Part shown: in pieces, positions 10,143 through 19,529 of the stretch
How positions within the stretch are numbered: the stretch's first letter is position 1
Layout: each line of letters opens with the position of its first letter
Assembly (NCBI GenBank): GCA_963700305.1
Contig: CAVOXB010000009.1
Coordinates: 1 to 64,000 of the forward strand
DNA length: 64,000 nt
From: Desulfomonile sp963700305
GTDB taxonomy: Bacteria; Desulfobacterota; Desulfomonilia; Desulfomonilales; Desulfomonilaceae
Direction of reading: 5' to 3'
Notes under the pieces: model-generated
The model's input: the letters and a program-made list of their open reading frames with translations, nothing else
Database searches by the model: none
What the model was told of the DNA's origin: nothing
Position numbers and translations under genes: made by a program

Positions 10143-11083
10143 TTGGGTTTCCCGTAAAACTGGTTGTTCTTTCGTGATAGCTTTGGATTACCTGTTTGAG
10201 ACGACTGAGATCACTTTCAGTGAAGGGCTCTTCCATTCCCTTTGCCCAAATTAAGCTGTAGACGCTCCATTCCTCTGTTGTCATTTCGGGCCATCCCGTA
10301 AGCGGCGTACCCGTACCTTCTGCGAAATCGGCGATTAGAAAATCCTGGGTAAGATTGCCGAACATGCATGGAGTCTGGACGTGCTGACCCGATAACATGC
10401 TCTTTATAGTGTCCTGGACGGAGCGGAAGAGAAATTCCTGCAATGTGAGTCCAGTTAAGAAACGATTGCCTTTGAGGGCTGAAGAGTCTTCTCCTCTCAA
10501 GGCTCGGACCAAATGGTAAGTCCAGATTCCGTGCCCCAGGTCTGAGTTGGAATAAGATGATTCATCGGACTTACAGGACGCAAAAGCAACACAGTATTGA
10601 TCGTTCGCAACAAGTTCCTGGAGTTCGCTATCCGCTCTGCGGGTGTACAAATGTCGCATTCCTTCAAAAATTGATGCCCCACTGTGGCATGAATCCAGAA
10701 AAAGTATGACCCTGCGACAGGGTGACGCTCGCAACTGCTGGAACAAATTTTGGAGAGAAATACTGGTATTTGACGGATCTTCGGGTTGAGTGTCATGGCA
10801 AGTGATGTAATTGGATCCGTTTTCCGAGAAGCCATGACCAGCATAGAAAAAAAAGAGCTGGTCACTTTCGTTGACGGTCCTCATGAAGGTTTTCAACTTG
10901 GATTCAATTGTGGTCTTGGTCGCCGTTGCACTTAGCAGTACGAGCGAGGTCATCTTCCTTCACGCCAGAGTATTTGAGACTCTCTGAAACTGTCAGCGCA
11001 TCAGCTTCCGCAAATTCCACAGGGGAGATATTTCCTCCCTGATATGTCTCGACAGCAACGATGAAAGCTCTTATCTGGGACAT
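10117..11083 (-). pseudogene. Caspase-family (peptidase C14) protease, one frameshift
   Basis: From the ATG at 11083 the protein begins MSQIRAFIVAVETYQGG and LSPVEFAEADALTV-like caspase core sequence. A shift near 10945 is followed by the main 278-codon frame. The catalytic dyad is intact: His in FFFYAGHGF and Cys in VILFLDSCHSGAS. A further core strand (VAFASCKSDESSYS) and the typical GHGIWTYHLVRAL follow. The C-terminal part (residues about 230-310) is not recognised. Bacterial caspases cut after Arg/Lys or Asp and often act in cell-suicide or phage defence. Two small genes follow on the same strand. Confidence 0.8.
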
Positions 11084-11242
11084 TTTGGCCTTACTCGCTC
11101 GGGAATTTCAGGGGCTCTCTCACATGTATCCTTTGGTTTTCAAGAAATCAAGGGAGACTTGGTTTGATTGAAGGAGTGACTTCAGTCGAACTGGAACCCG
11201 CAAAGACAGTTCAGCAGAACCGAATGGAATCCTGCCCTCAAT

Positions 11243-11301
11243 ACTACTGTCCCGACGCATCGGGAGAGTAAATCGGACGGAGCCGTCGGACGGGTCAAAA
11301 A
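11243..11301. repeat. Hairpin repeat, copy 2
   Basis: Matches 8537-8595: ACTACTGTCCCGA, a CGCA loop and the near-complement, with one mismatched pair in the stem, then TCGGACGGAGCCGTCGGACG. Similarity extends about 20 bases upstream of the hairpin in both copies. Confidence 0.6.
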
Positions 11302-11459
11302 ATCCCTATTTATTCATCACGCTTATATTATGGCTGTTTTTAGGAAATACCCCCGAAAACCCCTCTTAAATTCTTTCGGAAATTGAAAAAATAGGGCGGC
11401 TTTTTTAGGGGGTGAATTATTCAAACAGCTAAAATGACAGGACATTTAACTATTTTCGT

Positions 11460-11494
11460 TAGAGATGGATTTGTGTACTAGTTAATAAGTAGAG
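11460..11494 (+). repeat. 35-bp dispersed repeat, copy 2
   Basis: Partner of 4578-4612, with the core GATTTGTGTACTAGTTA shared apart from the first two bases. It is in the same orientation. Confidence 0.55.
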
Positions 11495-11823
11495 ACAAAA
11501 AATGTGAAAACGCTTCGGCTTCCTGATGAAGGGAAGTAGGGGCGAGCGGTTGGACAGCAGCAGAGAGATCTTTCCATAGTCAATCGAGTTTTTATCATAG
11601 TCTTCAGATAGTTACCTGACCGGCTGGCCCTGTAGCCTCCACGGTCACACAAAGGGCCGGCCACCCCGATTTTTCATGACACCCAGTAAAGCAATTTCAA
11701 CAGGCGGGGCGCCAGAGGATTTTGATAAGAGCCTTATGTGGCGCTCCCAACCCAGAAGCTCTGAGCACAGAAAGCGCAGGCCGAGTGACGTTAACGCTCA
11801 GCCCAGACAAGGAGAAAAAAATT

Positions 11824-12709
11824 ATGGACATGAAAGTTGAAGAAATCAAGACCCATCCTTTATTCGAGGGAATATTCGCCATCAATGACGGGTTATTGGC
11901 GAAGATCGAGCAAGACATGCGTGACGACCGTTACGACATTACTCAGCCCATCATATTGGCCACATGGAAGGACAAAACGAACCAGTGTGCATCGACGGCC
12001 ACACTCGGCTGAGGGCGGCCAAGAAATCAGGGATTGAAGAAGTCCCTGTCTGGCTCCACGAATTCGATACCGAACAGGAGGCCTTCGAAAAGGCCATTAA
12101 GTTGCAGCTCAATCGCCGCAATATGACAGATGGAGAAATCCTCATGTGCATGGAGACCCTAGACAAGAGAAAGCAACGGGGCGGGGATCGCAGAAGCGAA
12201 GCAGCGCAATCAAAAGTGCAACATTGCCCAATTGAAAACGAGCAATCTTCCTCAGCCCAAGAGACGGGCAATATTCTCGGAATCAGTGAACGCAAGGTCA
12301 AGCAAACCCGTACTGTGATGGCCCACGCTGATGAAGCCACCAAGGAAGCGGTTAAGAAGGGGGACTTGTCAATCAACAAAGCTTATCAGAAGACGCAGAG
12401 AAAGAGGAACCAGGCCAAGGCCGAACCCCCGAGGGAGAGCGCTGGAGAGAAAGCCCCCGACGAAGTCAAGGAGTTCAGCAGGTGTCCGACGAGGATAAGG
12501 CACCCACAGACATTGCGCCCGTGTTTCTTTCACTAGAACACTTCAGGGCGCTTAGGGAGCTGGGCGGGTGCATTGAGGAGCATGTGGCCAAAGCCATCGA
12601 ACTCTATCTCAAATCATTGCAGAACCAATGTGAGCAGACCAGCACAGAGGACGCTCCAGAAGACGATGATGAGGAATACTTCGACCCTGCAGATTACGTC
12701 GACGAGTAA
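11824..12709 (+). pseudogene. ParB/Srx-fold DNA-binding protein, two frameshifts
   Basis: From ATG 11824 (ribosome site GACAAGGAG) the protein reads MKVEEIKTHPLFEGIFAIN, then after a shift near 11970 VCIDGHTRLRAAKKSGIEEV, which contains the ParB/sulfiredoxin box DGHTR. QLNRRNMTDGEILMCMETL and an HTH-like region (AQETGNILGISERKVKQTR) follow. A second shift near 12475 leads into an acidic tail ending EEYFDPADYVDE. Such stand-alone ParB-like proteins are common on mobile elements, where they act in partition or transcription control. It precedes the excisionase-integrase pair of element A. Confidence 0.75.
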
Positions 12710-12832
12710 TTCGCTCTGAATGTACTCAAGGCCCTTTCCGCCGTTACCTCCTACGGCGAGGGGGCACAAGGCGGGCATAGTCCCGCAACGGAGCTGCATG
12801 AGCAGCCGGTGTTATTTTGGAGGAAAAAATGA

Positions 12833-13171
12833 ATGACGAACAACGAAAGCAGAAAGGAGAATGACCGAGAGGAAATTAGTGTTAAGAGGCTCTTGAACCC
12901 GAAAGAAGTTGCTGAGATTTTGAGAATTAGTGTGAAGACGGTTAACAAATTGGTGAGGGATAAGAAATTAGCGTGCGTGCAGGTCACCGCAAAAGAGAGA
13001 AGATTCACGGAAAAGCAGGTACGGGACTATATCGAATCTCGCAGTTCCAAGGTTCAAATTGACAGAAGAATCCCCAACCGCGTAAAATCTGCCACACCGA
13101 AAGGGGGTGAGAAATCGTCGAGGGTTTTCAACAGGGCGGATCTTCTCAAGGAGATACGCTCATGGCAGTGA
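12833..13171 (+). CDS. Excisionase-type helix-turn-helix protein
   Basis: A 112-residue protein. Residues about 19-68 (LLNPKEVAEILRISVKTVNK, LVRDKKLACVQV, ERRFTEKQVRDYIES) form the MerR-like HTH of the excisionase (excise/xis) family, which binds a sequence and names the recombination direction. The start follows GGAGGAAAAA. Another ATG four bases upstream opens a short dead-end frame, so ATG 12833 is preferred. Its last codons overlap the integrase start by 10 bp, which fits coupled expression. Confidence 0.75.
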   Translation: MTNNESRKENDREEISVKRLLNPKEVAEILRISVKTVNKLVRDKKLACVQVTAKERRFTEKQVRDYIESRSSKVQIDRRIPNRVKSATPKGGEKSSRVFNRADLLKEIRSWQ

Positions 13172-14378
13172 AGAAGAGAGGAAAAGTTTACTATTTAAGA
13201 ATCCGTCCTTTTGACGGAAAACTCATCAACATCAAGACAATGGCGCAATCCAAAGCGGAAGCAACCAAAATCGAACGGGCCGTATTGACGGCTCTCGGGG
13301 CTGGAGATTACCGGGGACTCGACCCGGTGAGCCGAGAAGCGTGCGTGCGGATTTTCAAGAACCAAGCATGGGAGATGCCCTCGGATTTGTCTGATAATCA
13401 GCCTACGGGAGAACTCACTCTGTGGAAGGCCATGGAACTCTGTATGAAGTACCCGGAAATCAGAAATAGCCAAAACAAGAAGAGGCATGAGTACTCGTTC
13501 ATCCGGCTGATTGAGAAATTGGGTAAGGAGTTCCCGGTCAAGAAAATCTGGATTCCGGAAATAAAGCAGTATCAGATCGAGAGGCTCAATGAAGGAGCGG
13601 CAGCTTCTACCATCAACAAGGAGAAATCGGCTTTATCGAGGATGTTTCAGGTGCTGATGGATCTCCGCTTGATGGACGTTAACCCGGCAAGGTTGGTGAA
13701 AAACATGAACGAGAAGACCGGTGAACGGCAAGTTTACATAAGCTTTGATCACTTCTGCCAGATTGTGGAGAAACTGCCGACATGGTTGCGTCCGATTGTC
13801 CTGACAGCGTACTACACGGGAATGCGCCGGGGTGAAATCTTGGCATTGACCCGGAAGCATCTGAAGCTAAGCCGCCGCATGATTCTCCTCGGTCCTGACG
13901 ACGTGAAAGAGGGCCAATGGAAGCGGATGCCCATACACAAAGATTTGGTTCCTATTCTGGAAGAAGCCCTAAAGGTCGTTTCCATTGGCAGTGATCATGT
14001 CTTCTTGATCGAAGGCAGGCGGCCCTGCAAGCACTCACTGAGAAAGCCTGGGTTCAGGCAATAGAAGAGATCGGCCTTGAACCAGCTCCCCATTTTCATG
14101 ATTTACGCCATGCCTGGAAGACAAACGCAAGGCGCTCCGGTATGGACCCAGAGATACGAGAATCCATTATGGGCCACTGGTATCGTGGGCGCAGCGTGAA
14201 TGAAAGGTACGGCAGGATAAGCGATGCGGAGCTGATACGCGCCATTGATGAGATGAGTTTCGATCACGGAGAAACAGAGATCCAGGTAAATGGTCACGAA
14301 AAGAAAAAACCGACTGAGGCTCGTACCCTCAATCGGCAAGTATGTGATCAAATTGTGACCAAATCTGCGGTCACCTGA
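13162..14378 (+). pseudogene. Tyrosine recombinase (integrase) of element A, one frameshift
   Basis: A phage-type integrase of about 405 codons. It has an N-terminal arm-binding start (VYYLRIRPFDGKLINIKTMA), a SAM-like core-binding region and a catalytic domain. The catalytic residues are visible: Arg in YYTGMRRGEILAL, His-x-x-Arg in HFHDLRHAWKTNARRS, His in IMGHWYRG and Tyr in NERYGRIS. A frame change near 14040 separates the 300-codon first part from the end, so the encoded enzyme is split. The gene stops 46 bp before the tRNA-Asp attachment copy, the normal place for an integrase that targets that tRNA. Confidence 0.85.
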
Positions 14379-14424
14379 AAAACGAGCCAAGGGGTGATGT
14401 CGGTAACTCCTTGGCATTATTGCC

Positions 14425-14477
14425 TTTTAGTGGCGGGAGCGACGAGACTCGAACTCGCGACCTCCGGCGTGACAGGC
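14425..14477 (-). other. Attachment site: 3' part of tRNA-Asp(GTC), copy 1
   Basis: On the minus strand this reads from the anticodon (CCTGTCACGCC) through the variable and T arms (GGTCGCGAGTTCGAGTCTCG) to the acceptor end GCTCCCGCCA. No D arm or 5' acceptor strand exists on its 5' side, so it is a tRNA fragment. An identical 53-base copy lies at 29893-29945, again right after an integrase. This is the expected footprint of site-specific integration into a tRNA-Asp 3' end. Confidence 0.85.
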
Positions 14478-14523
14478 TCCCGTCGTATACCTCCAAGCCT
14501 GTCATTATTTTAGACATTTTATT

Positions 14524-14594
14524 TTCTGGCGGCCTTTTGGCGGCCTTTGAATGTTGGGTTTTGCGAGTGCCGGGCCGCCAAGGGGCCGCCAGAA
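14524..14594. repeat. Long inverted repeat TTCTGGCGGCC / GGCCGCCAGAA
   Basis: The left arm (14524-14545) contains TTCTGGCGGCC then TTGGCGGCC. The right arm (14572-14594) is its complement with three changes. The loop is about 26 bases. It lies just outside the attachment copy of element A. The same double GGGCCGCC motif occurs in the last codons of the second integrase (29830-29853), which suggests a remnant of a related integrase 3' end or recombinase arm sites. Confidence 0.5.
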
Positions 14595-14743
14595 TTCAGT
14601 TAGATTTCTCCCCTTTTCAAACCAGTTTTTTTGATTGCAGAAGTGCCGTTGCTGCGCGATATGAGACTGGTCTATCACCGCTCAGATCATGTCGGAGCCC
14701 CACGATCATTGAGGTGCGCTTCGTAAACTAGGAAGTCCGGATA

Positions 14744-15529
14744 ATGAATTTATCAGATTACGTGGATTCAGGTAATTTGGATCTTTTATTGAAGCTGCTA
14801 CAAACGGGTGCGGCAATTGCAATCGCGTATGCCCTTTTTCGCGCGAACAGGATTTTCAGAGAAGCAAAAGACTCTGTTATCCAGTCGAAGGAAGAGCAAA
14901 TCAGGAGAAAAGACGAGCAGATGAAAGTGATTGAAAAACAAAACGAGATTCTTAAGATCTTGAGTGCCGAAAACGTGCTGAAGAAGCTTTCCTCCATGAA
15001 AACAATGTTGGAAGGTCGTATCACGATTTTGGAATCCCAAGAGGAAGAGATCACAAAGGAACTAGAAAAGACTAAGTCTGACCTTGCTGAATCACAAGCC
15101 AGTGGCGATGCAAAAGCCGAGGAAATAGGTTCCTTGAAACGCAAGATTCAACATCTCCAGGAGGCATTGAAGGAAAATGGCATACGTATTGGCGCTATTC
15201 GGCGCTCTCAGCATGAATTCCAAGAAATGAGAGTGAAGGACGTATATGGCCCCATTGGAGCTTGGTTCCTTATGTTCAGATCCCGCATGCTGGATGAATT
15301 CGAGGGCAAAGGCCCCATCTATATGAGAACTGAAGAAGCCTTTGCAGATCTAGCTGCAAAACATAAGGATGATCCCGAGGCTTTCAAGATGAAGATGAAA
15401 GAACTTGAGGCCGAAGCATGGGGAGATTACCTCGACCTTACCATTTCAGAGGCTATTCGTTGGGCAGGCTCCAACATTCAAAAGCCACAGAATAAAAAGG
15501 GTGATGGGGAAAAGAATGGTGAGGGGTAA
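14744..15529 (+). CDS. Membrane-anchored coiled-coil protein of unknown function
   Basis: A 261-residue intact frame. Residues about 14-34 (LLQTGAAIAIAYALFRANRI) form a single membrane helix near the N-terminus. Residues about 40-150 are strongly heptad-like and charged (KEEQIRRKDEQMKVIEKQ; LESQEEEITKELEKTKSDLA). A globular C-terminal part follows (VYGPIGAWFLMFRSRMLDEF; AWGDYLDLTISEAIRWAG). I do not recognise it. It is the first gene of element B after the attachment copy, a common place for accessory defence or adaptation genes. Confidence 0.7.
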   Translation: MNLSDYVDSGNLDLLLKLLQTGAAIAIAYALFRANRIFREAKDSVIQSKEEQIRRKDEQMKVIEKQNEILKILSAENVLKKLSSMKTMLEGRITILESQEEEITKELEKTKSDLAESQASGDAKAEEIGSLKRKIQHLQEALKENGIRIGAIRRSQHEFQEMRVKDVYGPIGAWFLMFRSRMLDEFEGKGPIYMRTEEAFADLAAKHKDDPEAFKMKMKELEAEAWGDYLDLTISEAIRWAGSNIQKPQNKKGDGEKNGEG

Positions 15530-15718
15530 GAATCTTGCACTTCCGAATCCGTTGCAAGAATCACCAGGTATGGCGCATCGTCGGGTCGCCATTAAAACAG
15601 TCTGTCTTCACATTGAAATCCCTGCTCAGCTTTTTCCCTTCCCATCTACCAGGAACCCGTTTATAGTCAGGTGCAATTCCCGAACGATCTTAGATTACTA
15701 GCATGGGCGGTAAATCAC

Positions 15719-16940
15719 ATGAAGCGTGAGTTCGTCCTGGAAATAGAGAAGTATCTAGATCATTTGGTCAACAGTAGCTGTCATGCCGACGATTTCGATG
15801 GACGAGTCGGAAGTATTGACATCGGCCCCCCGCCTTTCAACGAAGCGGTTGGGCGACTATTCTACTTGTCGCATCACCGAAAGAGTCCGCCGGATCAGTT
15901 AGGAGCTTCAGATTAAGCAAGAGTATTTCATGTTGGATTTTCAGGATTTTCTTGAGTATGCAACATCCAATCTTCGCTACTTCTCTTTCAGATAATTCGG
16001 TTCCCTTTAACCACAGCTATTATTACCAAGCTCTCCCCGATTCTTTCAATAAACCGTTATTCCGAAAACAGATACAGGCAAGTTTTCCGTCATGGCAGTC
16101 TGCTTATCTAGATTAAAACGGTCTACAGGATAATTGCCCAGTTTAAATTGGAAACAGAAGAATACCTCGAAGAAGAGCTCAGGAATGAAAGATTTGGTTA
16201 CTGGGAACAACAATTTCCTAATTTCTTCGTAGCACTGGACATCTAGCCTAGCATTACAGAAGCAGAAGCTTTTTCGTCTGATGAAGAGCTTGCCCAATGA
16301 GAAAGAATAATTCTCTGCAATAGGGTCCGTGATCATGTTCAAGAATTTAACAAAATTGAAGCAGCCCTACCCATGGAGGATTCCTTGCTGGAATGCGCTA
16401 AATATGTCTATCCCCCTTGAAACAGATTGCGATTACGAACCGTTTGACGACAGGTGGGGTTGGGAATATGGTGGCGCTATCTGAAAGAGGTGTCACAGTA
16501 TCTTGCCGACAACCCACCAGACAACGACACCACAAGATTTGAGCATGAATCATATCGATTATTTGAAAAACCTGCCGAAATGGGAAGAAAATTTTGATAA
16601 AGCGCTGGCGGATCATTTTGAAATCGCAAGGTTGATGCGTTTCTTGCCAAGTTATTTCGACTTTATGTATGACCTCATTGTCAGAGAAAAAAAAGAAGTC
16701 TTTCATGAGACTTTGCGCATTCCCCGAGACAAAAACAAGAAGAAAACTAAAGTCGTTGATAGGCCTATTTATAAGACCGTCAAGAGCATACGGGTTCATA
16801 TCTGGCTGAGGATGAGACACGGAACAAGCTTGAAGTTCCGCAAGAGAACGTGGACTGCCCCATCATACAGGTTTACTGTGCGAGGGCACTGGAGACAGCT
16901 CAGTCAGCCTTCGGGCGTGGGACGTGACCACGGAAGGTAG
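15719..16940 (+). pseudogene. Heavily frameshifted unknown gene
   Basis: On the plus strand, protein-like pieces follow one another in changing frames: MKREFVLEIEKYLDHLVN, DDFDGRVGSIDIGPPPFNEA, IKQEYFMLDFQDFLEYATSN, DNSVPFNHSYYYQALPDSF, QFKLETEEYLEEELRNERFG, LETDCDYEPFDDRWGWEYGG and MNHIDYLKNLPKWEENFDK. Aromatic-rich sequence with few stops per piece suggests one broken gene, or two adjacent ones. No family is recognised. It leads into the HNH gene and may have formed a unit with it. Confidence 0.4.
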
Positions 16941-17159
16941 GAAATGTGCTTGGGAAAACTTGGGTAAAAGAGCACGAAGAAGGGACCGGAAAATAGAACC
17001 GGTGGATTTTGGGATAAAGACACCTAATGTGGTCGTCAAGCTCAAACAAACTTTGTCATATGCCAGGGATGTCATCAAATCACATGAAGTTGGTCAGCAC
17101 CAGACGGTCCCGCAGCAGCCCAAAGCCCCGGATATTACTCAAAGCCCACCAAAGAATGG

Positions 17160-17375
17160 ATGTATCAGGAACGGATCAAACTGACCGCTGGCTTGAGATA
17201 TATGATTTTCCAGAGAGACAATTTCAAATGCACAGTTTGCGGCAAGAGCATTGAGGAAGCCGTCAGACTGGAAGTGGACCACATTGTTCCCGTGGAAAAA
17301 TGGGGAAAAACAGAAGAGTCCAATTTGAGGGCTCTGTGCAAAGAATGTAACAGAGGGAAAGGGGCTCGCATTTAA
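17160..17375 (+). CDS. HNH endonuclease (short, probably lacking its N-terminus)
   Basis: A 71-residue frame with a full HNH module. The first zinc knuckle is CTVCG, the central VDHIVPVEKWG carries the catalytic His, and NLRALCKECNRGKGA provides Asn and the second CxxC. Upstream frames (for example the one ending SPPKNG) look like the missing N-terminal part shifted out of frame. HNH enzymes nick or cut DNA in restriction, homing or phage packaging. The stop overlaps the end of the convergent nuclease gene by 4 bp. Confidence 0.75.
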   Translation: MYQERIKLTAGLRYMIFQRDNFKCTVCGKSIEEAVRLEVDHIVPVEKWGKTEESNLRALCKECNRGKGARI

Positions 17376-17944
17376 TCGGCCAAACGATCCGAAACGAGGA
17401 TCGCCAAGTTATGAGGGTGACACCCAAAGGTCCGACTGTTGACTAATCTTACGATGATAATTGTCTGATCTGGCCGGGCCGTCAATGTGGTCCGCATATA
17501 CTCGAAGTCTTCCCGCAACTCCTGGGGTTCCTTGAGTAACTCGGAAATCCAGCAGAGAGAATTACGTCTGCAACCGAGCCGACCTACCTCAATCTGATCG
17601 ACCTTAATACTTTCCCCAATGAGGCCATAAATGAACCAATCAATATGATACCCAGGCTCAAGTTCCTCAAGGGCGTGTCGGTGGGAGAAGTCGGCATAGC
17701 CTGTGATAATGATTCCTCGGGGATCTTTGTGCTCGGGGTCATTGCGAACTAATCGTATGTAATTAAGCACTTGCTGAACAACCCTCTTCTCGCCGCCATC
17801 CTTCTTGATTTCAACGACGACTGATCTGTCTTGACTATCCTTGCAGATGAAATCGAGCTTGTCTCGTGTTCCGGGCGGCGAGTAGCCTCGGGTTGGGGTG
17901 TGGAGTCCAAGTTCTGGCATTATCTTCTCCACAAATATGAGCAT
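17372..17944 (-). CDS. NucS-like PD-(D/E)XK nuclease-domain protein
   Basis: A 190-residue protein. Near residues 27-50 it reads GTRDKLDFICKDSQDRSVVV then EIKKDGG, the D-x(n)-ExK active-site pattern of the NucS/EndoMS C-terminal nuclease fold. It continues with VVQQVLNYIRLVRNDP and a strand GIIITGYADFSHRHALEEL, as in that family. The N-terminal domain of true NucS is absent. The ATG overlaps the stop of the upstream gene by one base (TGATG), a sign of coupled translation. The role may be DNA cleavage in defence or repair. Confidence 0.65.
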   Translation of the reverse strand: MLIFVEKIMPELGLHTPTRGYSPPGTRDKLDFICKDSQDRSVVVEIKKDGGEKRVVQQVLNYIRLVRNDPEHKDPRGIIITGYADFSHRHALEELEPGYHIDWFIYGLIGESIKVDQIEVGRLGCRRNSLCWISELLKEPQELREDFEYMRTTLTARPDQTIIIVRLVNSRTFGCHPHNLAILVSDRLAD

Positions 17945-18228
17945 CAGGTCTTCTTCCTTTTCGGCTCGATCTCCAAGCTGCTTCTCTTAACGTAGGAAAG
18001 GCCGACAGACTTGTCGAGCGGCAGTGAGAGGTCGTCGAGTCCATGCACATATATCGGAGGCTTTAAGGCGGCCATCCATTGGAGGATTCGTGTTATCGCA
18101 TCTAATCCTCGCTTCTTATAGCCGAAGGCATGCAACAGTGCTCTCATGTTGATACGCTTAGTGCCGCATTTTTTTATGTCCTCGTGCCATTGCGAAATCT
18201 GCTTTGCAGTCGGCTCGCGTCGTCCCAT
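17944..18228 (-). CDS. Small partner protein of the NucS-like nuclease
   Basis: A 94-residue, basic, mostly helical protein (MGRREPTAKQISQWHEDIKK; RINMRALLHAFGYKKRGLDA; ITRILQWMAALKPPIYV) that I do not recognise. It may supply the DNA-binding or specificity part missing from the nuclease, since the two frames share the TGATG junction. In other genomes these two parts could be one protein; this is an inference. Confidence 0.5.
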   Translation of the reverse strand: MGRREPTAKQISQWHEDIKKCGTKRINMRALLHAFGYKKRGLDAITRILQWMAALKPPIYVHGLDDLSLPLDKSVGLSYVKRSSLEIEPKRKKT

Positions 18229-18237
18229 AACGGCCCC

Positions 18238-18996
18238 CTTTTCTCTAAGGATGGTTCTTTATGCCACACGGATCGTAACCACGCCTGCCCCTGTAATTAT
18301 GCTCCCGTTAAGCTAGAGGTAAAGCATCTTTTTCTTCTGGGAATGTCTGGGGAATCTATTGCGACACTCCCGGTCCAATCAGGTTATAACCGCCAAGAAT
18401 TATATTCCATCGTCAGGACGGGGTGGCAATCCTTACATATCACGTCGTTTTAGGTGACAATCTTAGCCAAAAATTCACCATCGCTATGGCTAACAACGTT
18501 CGCTTAAAACTTGCCACGAGTCACAAATAATTCGTACGCTACGGCATCAAGAACACCGGAGGTTTAGCATCAGCTGAGAAGCGAAACAAATTCGAGACCG
18601 AGTGGTTTAACCAAGACTTCAGACGGCCGATTTACGACAGATTGAAGGAGCTATGGCGATCGGAACAGGGGCGGTCAATGGCTGAGTGTTTGTCAGGAAG
18701 CCTTGAGGCAGCACTTCGGACTGCCGGAATATCCCTATCGAGGATATGACGAAGTCGAAACCTGAAGTAAGGTCGAAAGCCAGAGTGGCTAAGTCCTTTG
18801 GGAAGCGATCTCCCCCTGAGATGAGGAGCTCCAGAAACGACAAGACCGCCCGGAGAGACTGACCAAGCAAGGGAGGCTGGCTCTATCCTGAGCGGGCTTT
18901 TCAACCGATTCATAAAGAAGATGTTATGATGATAGCCGACTGAAACAATGATGTCAACAGTTTATTCAAAACTTCGCTTGAGGAACGAGGCTGGAA
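18238..18996. other. Region with gene scraps only
   Basis: Near 18308-18450 the plus strand reads EVKHLFLLGMSGESIAT and SGYNRQELYSIVRTG, which looks like a broken helix-turn-helix. Near 18640-18750 it reads RLKELWRSEQGRSMAECLSG and LEAALRTAGISLSRI. Neither piece has a proper start and both are interrupted. No function is assigned. Confidence 0.35.
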
Positions 18997-19440
18997 ATGA
19001 ACAGACCACTAAAGACGAGAACTTGGGACGACGACGGCCCTGTCATAATGTCAGTGTATGACATTGCCCTCAATGAGATCGTTCGAGAGGCGGACAGGGA
19101 ATACGTGACGGTCGGCGACGACAAGGTTGGACGATTGTTGATCCTCCTGGAAATCACCGCAGGTAAGCGTGGTCTCTTGTTTAATCCGGGAAGCGACTTG
19201 GGTGTGTCGCGCGGACAGCTTTCTTGTCTCTGGTACTACGTGGAGCGGCAGGGTTTTCCGCCAGAGCCAACGCTGATGAAAATTGTTTACAACTGGAAAG
19301 AGGTTGTGAAGCGAGTCGGTTGCTACAGCGGGAGGGGGTTGCGCGAGAACTCGGGAGTCATCAACCTCGGATCTTTATGTAAATTCCGGGTCAGCTTACT
19401 GACCGCTTTTGAGGATTTTTTGGAACAGGATGAACCATAA
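18997..19440 (+). CDS. Hypothetical protein upstream of the RepA-like gene
   Basis: A 147-residue intact frame with coding-like composition (MNRPLKTRTWDDDGPVIMSV; IVREADREYVTVGDDKVGRL; FNPGSDLGVSRGQLSCLWYY). It is not recognised. A GAGGAACGAGG ribosome region precedes the ATG. A 7-bp hairpin at 19449-19469 follows the stop, and the RepA-like gene starts 90 bp further. It may be a replication accessory protein. Confidence 0.55.
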   Translation: MNRPLKTRTWDDDGPVIMSVYDIALNEIVREADREYVTVGDDKVGRLLILLEITAGKRGLLFNPGSDLGVSRGQLSCLWYYVERQGFPPEPTLMKIVYNWKEVVKRVGCYSGRGLRENSGVINLGSLCKFRVSLLTAFEDFLEQDEP

Positions 19441-19448
19441 AAAACGAA

Positions 19449-19469
19449 ACCCGCTTGGATGGAGCGGGT
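19449..19469 (+). terminator. Small hairpin after the hypothetical gene
   Basis: ACCCGCT, a 7-base loop and AGCGGGT form a 7-bp stem 9 bases after the stop codon. No T-run follows, so it is a weak or attenuator-like terminator at best. Confidence 0.35.
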
Positions 19470-19529
19470 GTTCGAGTTCGGAAAATCTCACAAAAAAAGA
19501 AAGGAAATATTTTTAAGGAGTGGCTTACT

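Larger units (their letters stand above)
11084..11823. other. Intergenic region with two dispersed repeats
   Basis: No gene is supported. It holds the second hairpin repeat (11243-11301), a homopolymer-rich AT stretch around 11340-11420 and the second 35-bp repeat (11460-11494). The last 100 bases lead to the ParB-like gene. An open frame from 11722 runs into that gene, but its first 34 codons are not like a ParB protein. Confidence 0.4.

Noticed and set aside
14431..14477. Possible complete tRNA-Asp gene
   Set aside because: Only the part from anticodon to CCA end is present; no D arm or 5' acceptor strand can be found on its 5' side. The same holds at 29893.
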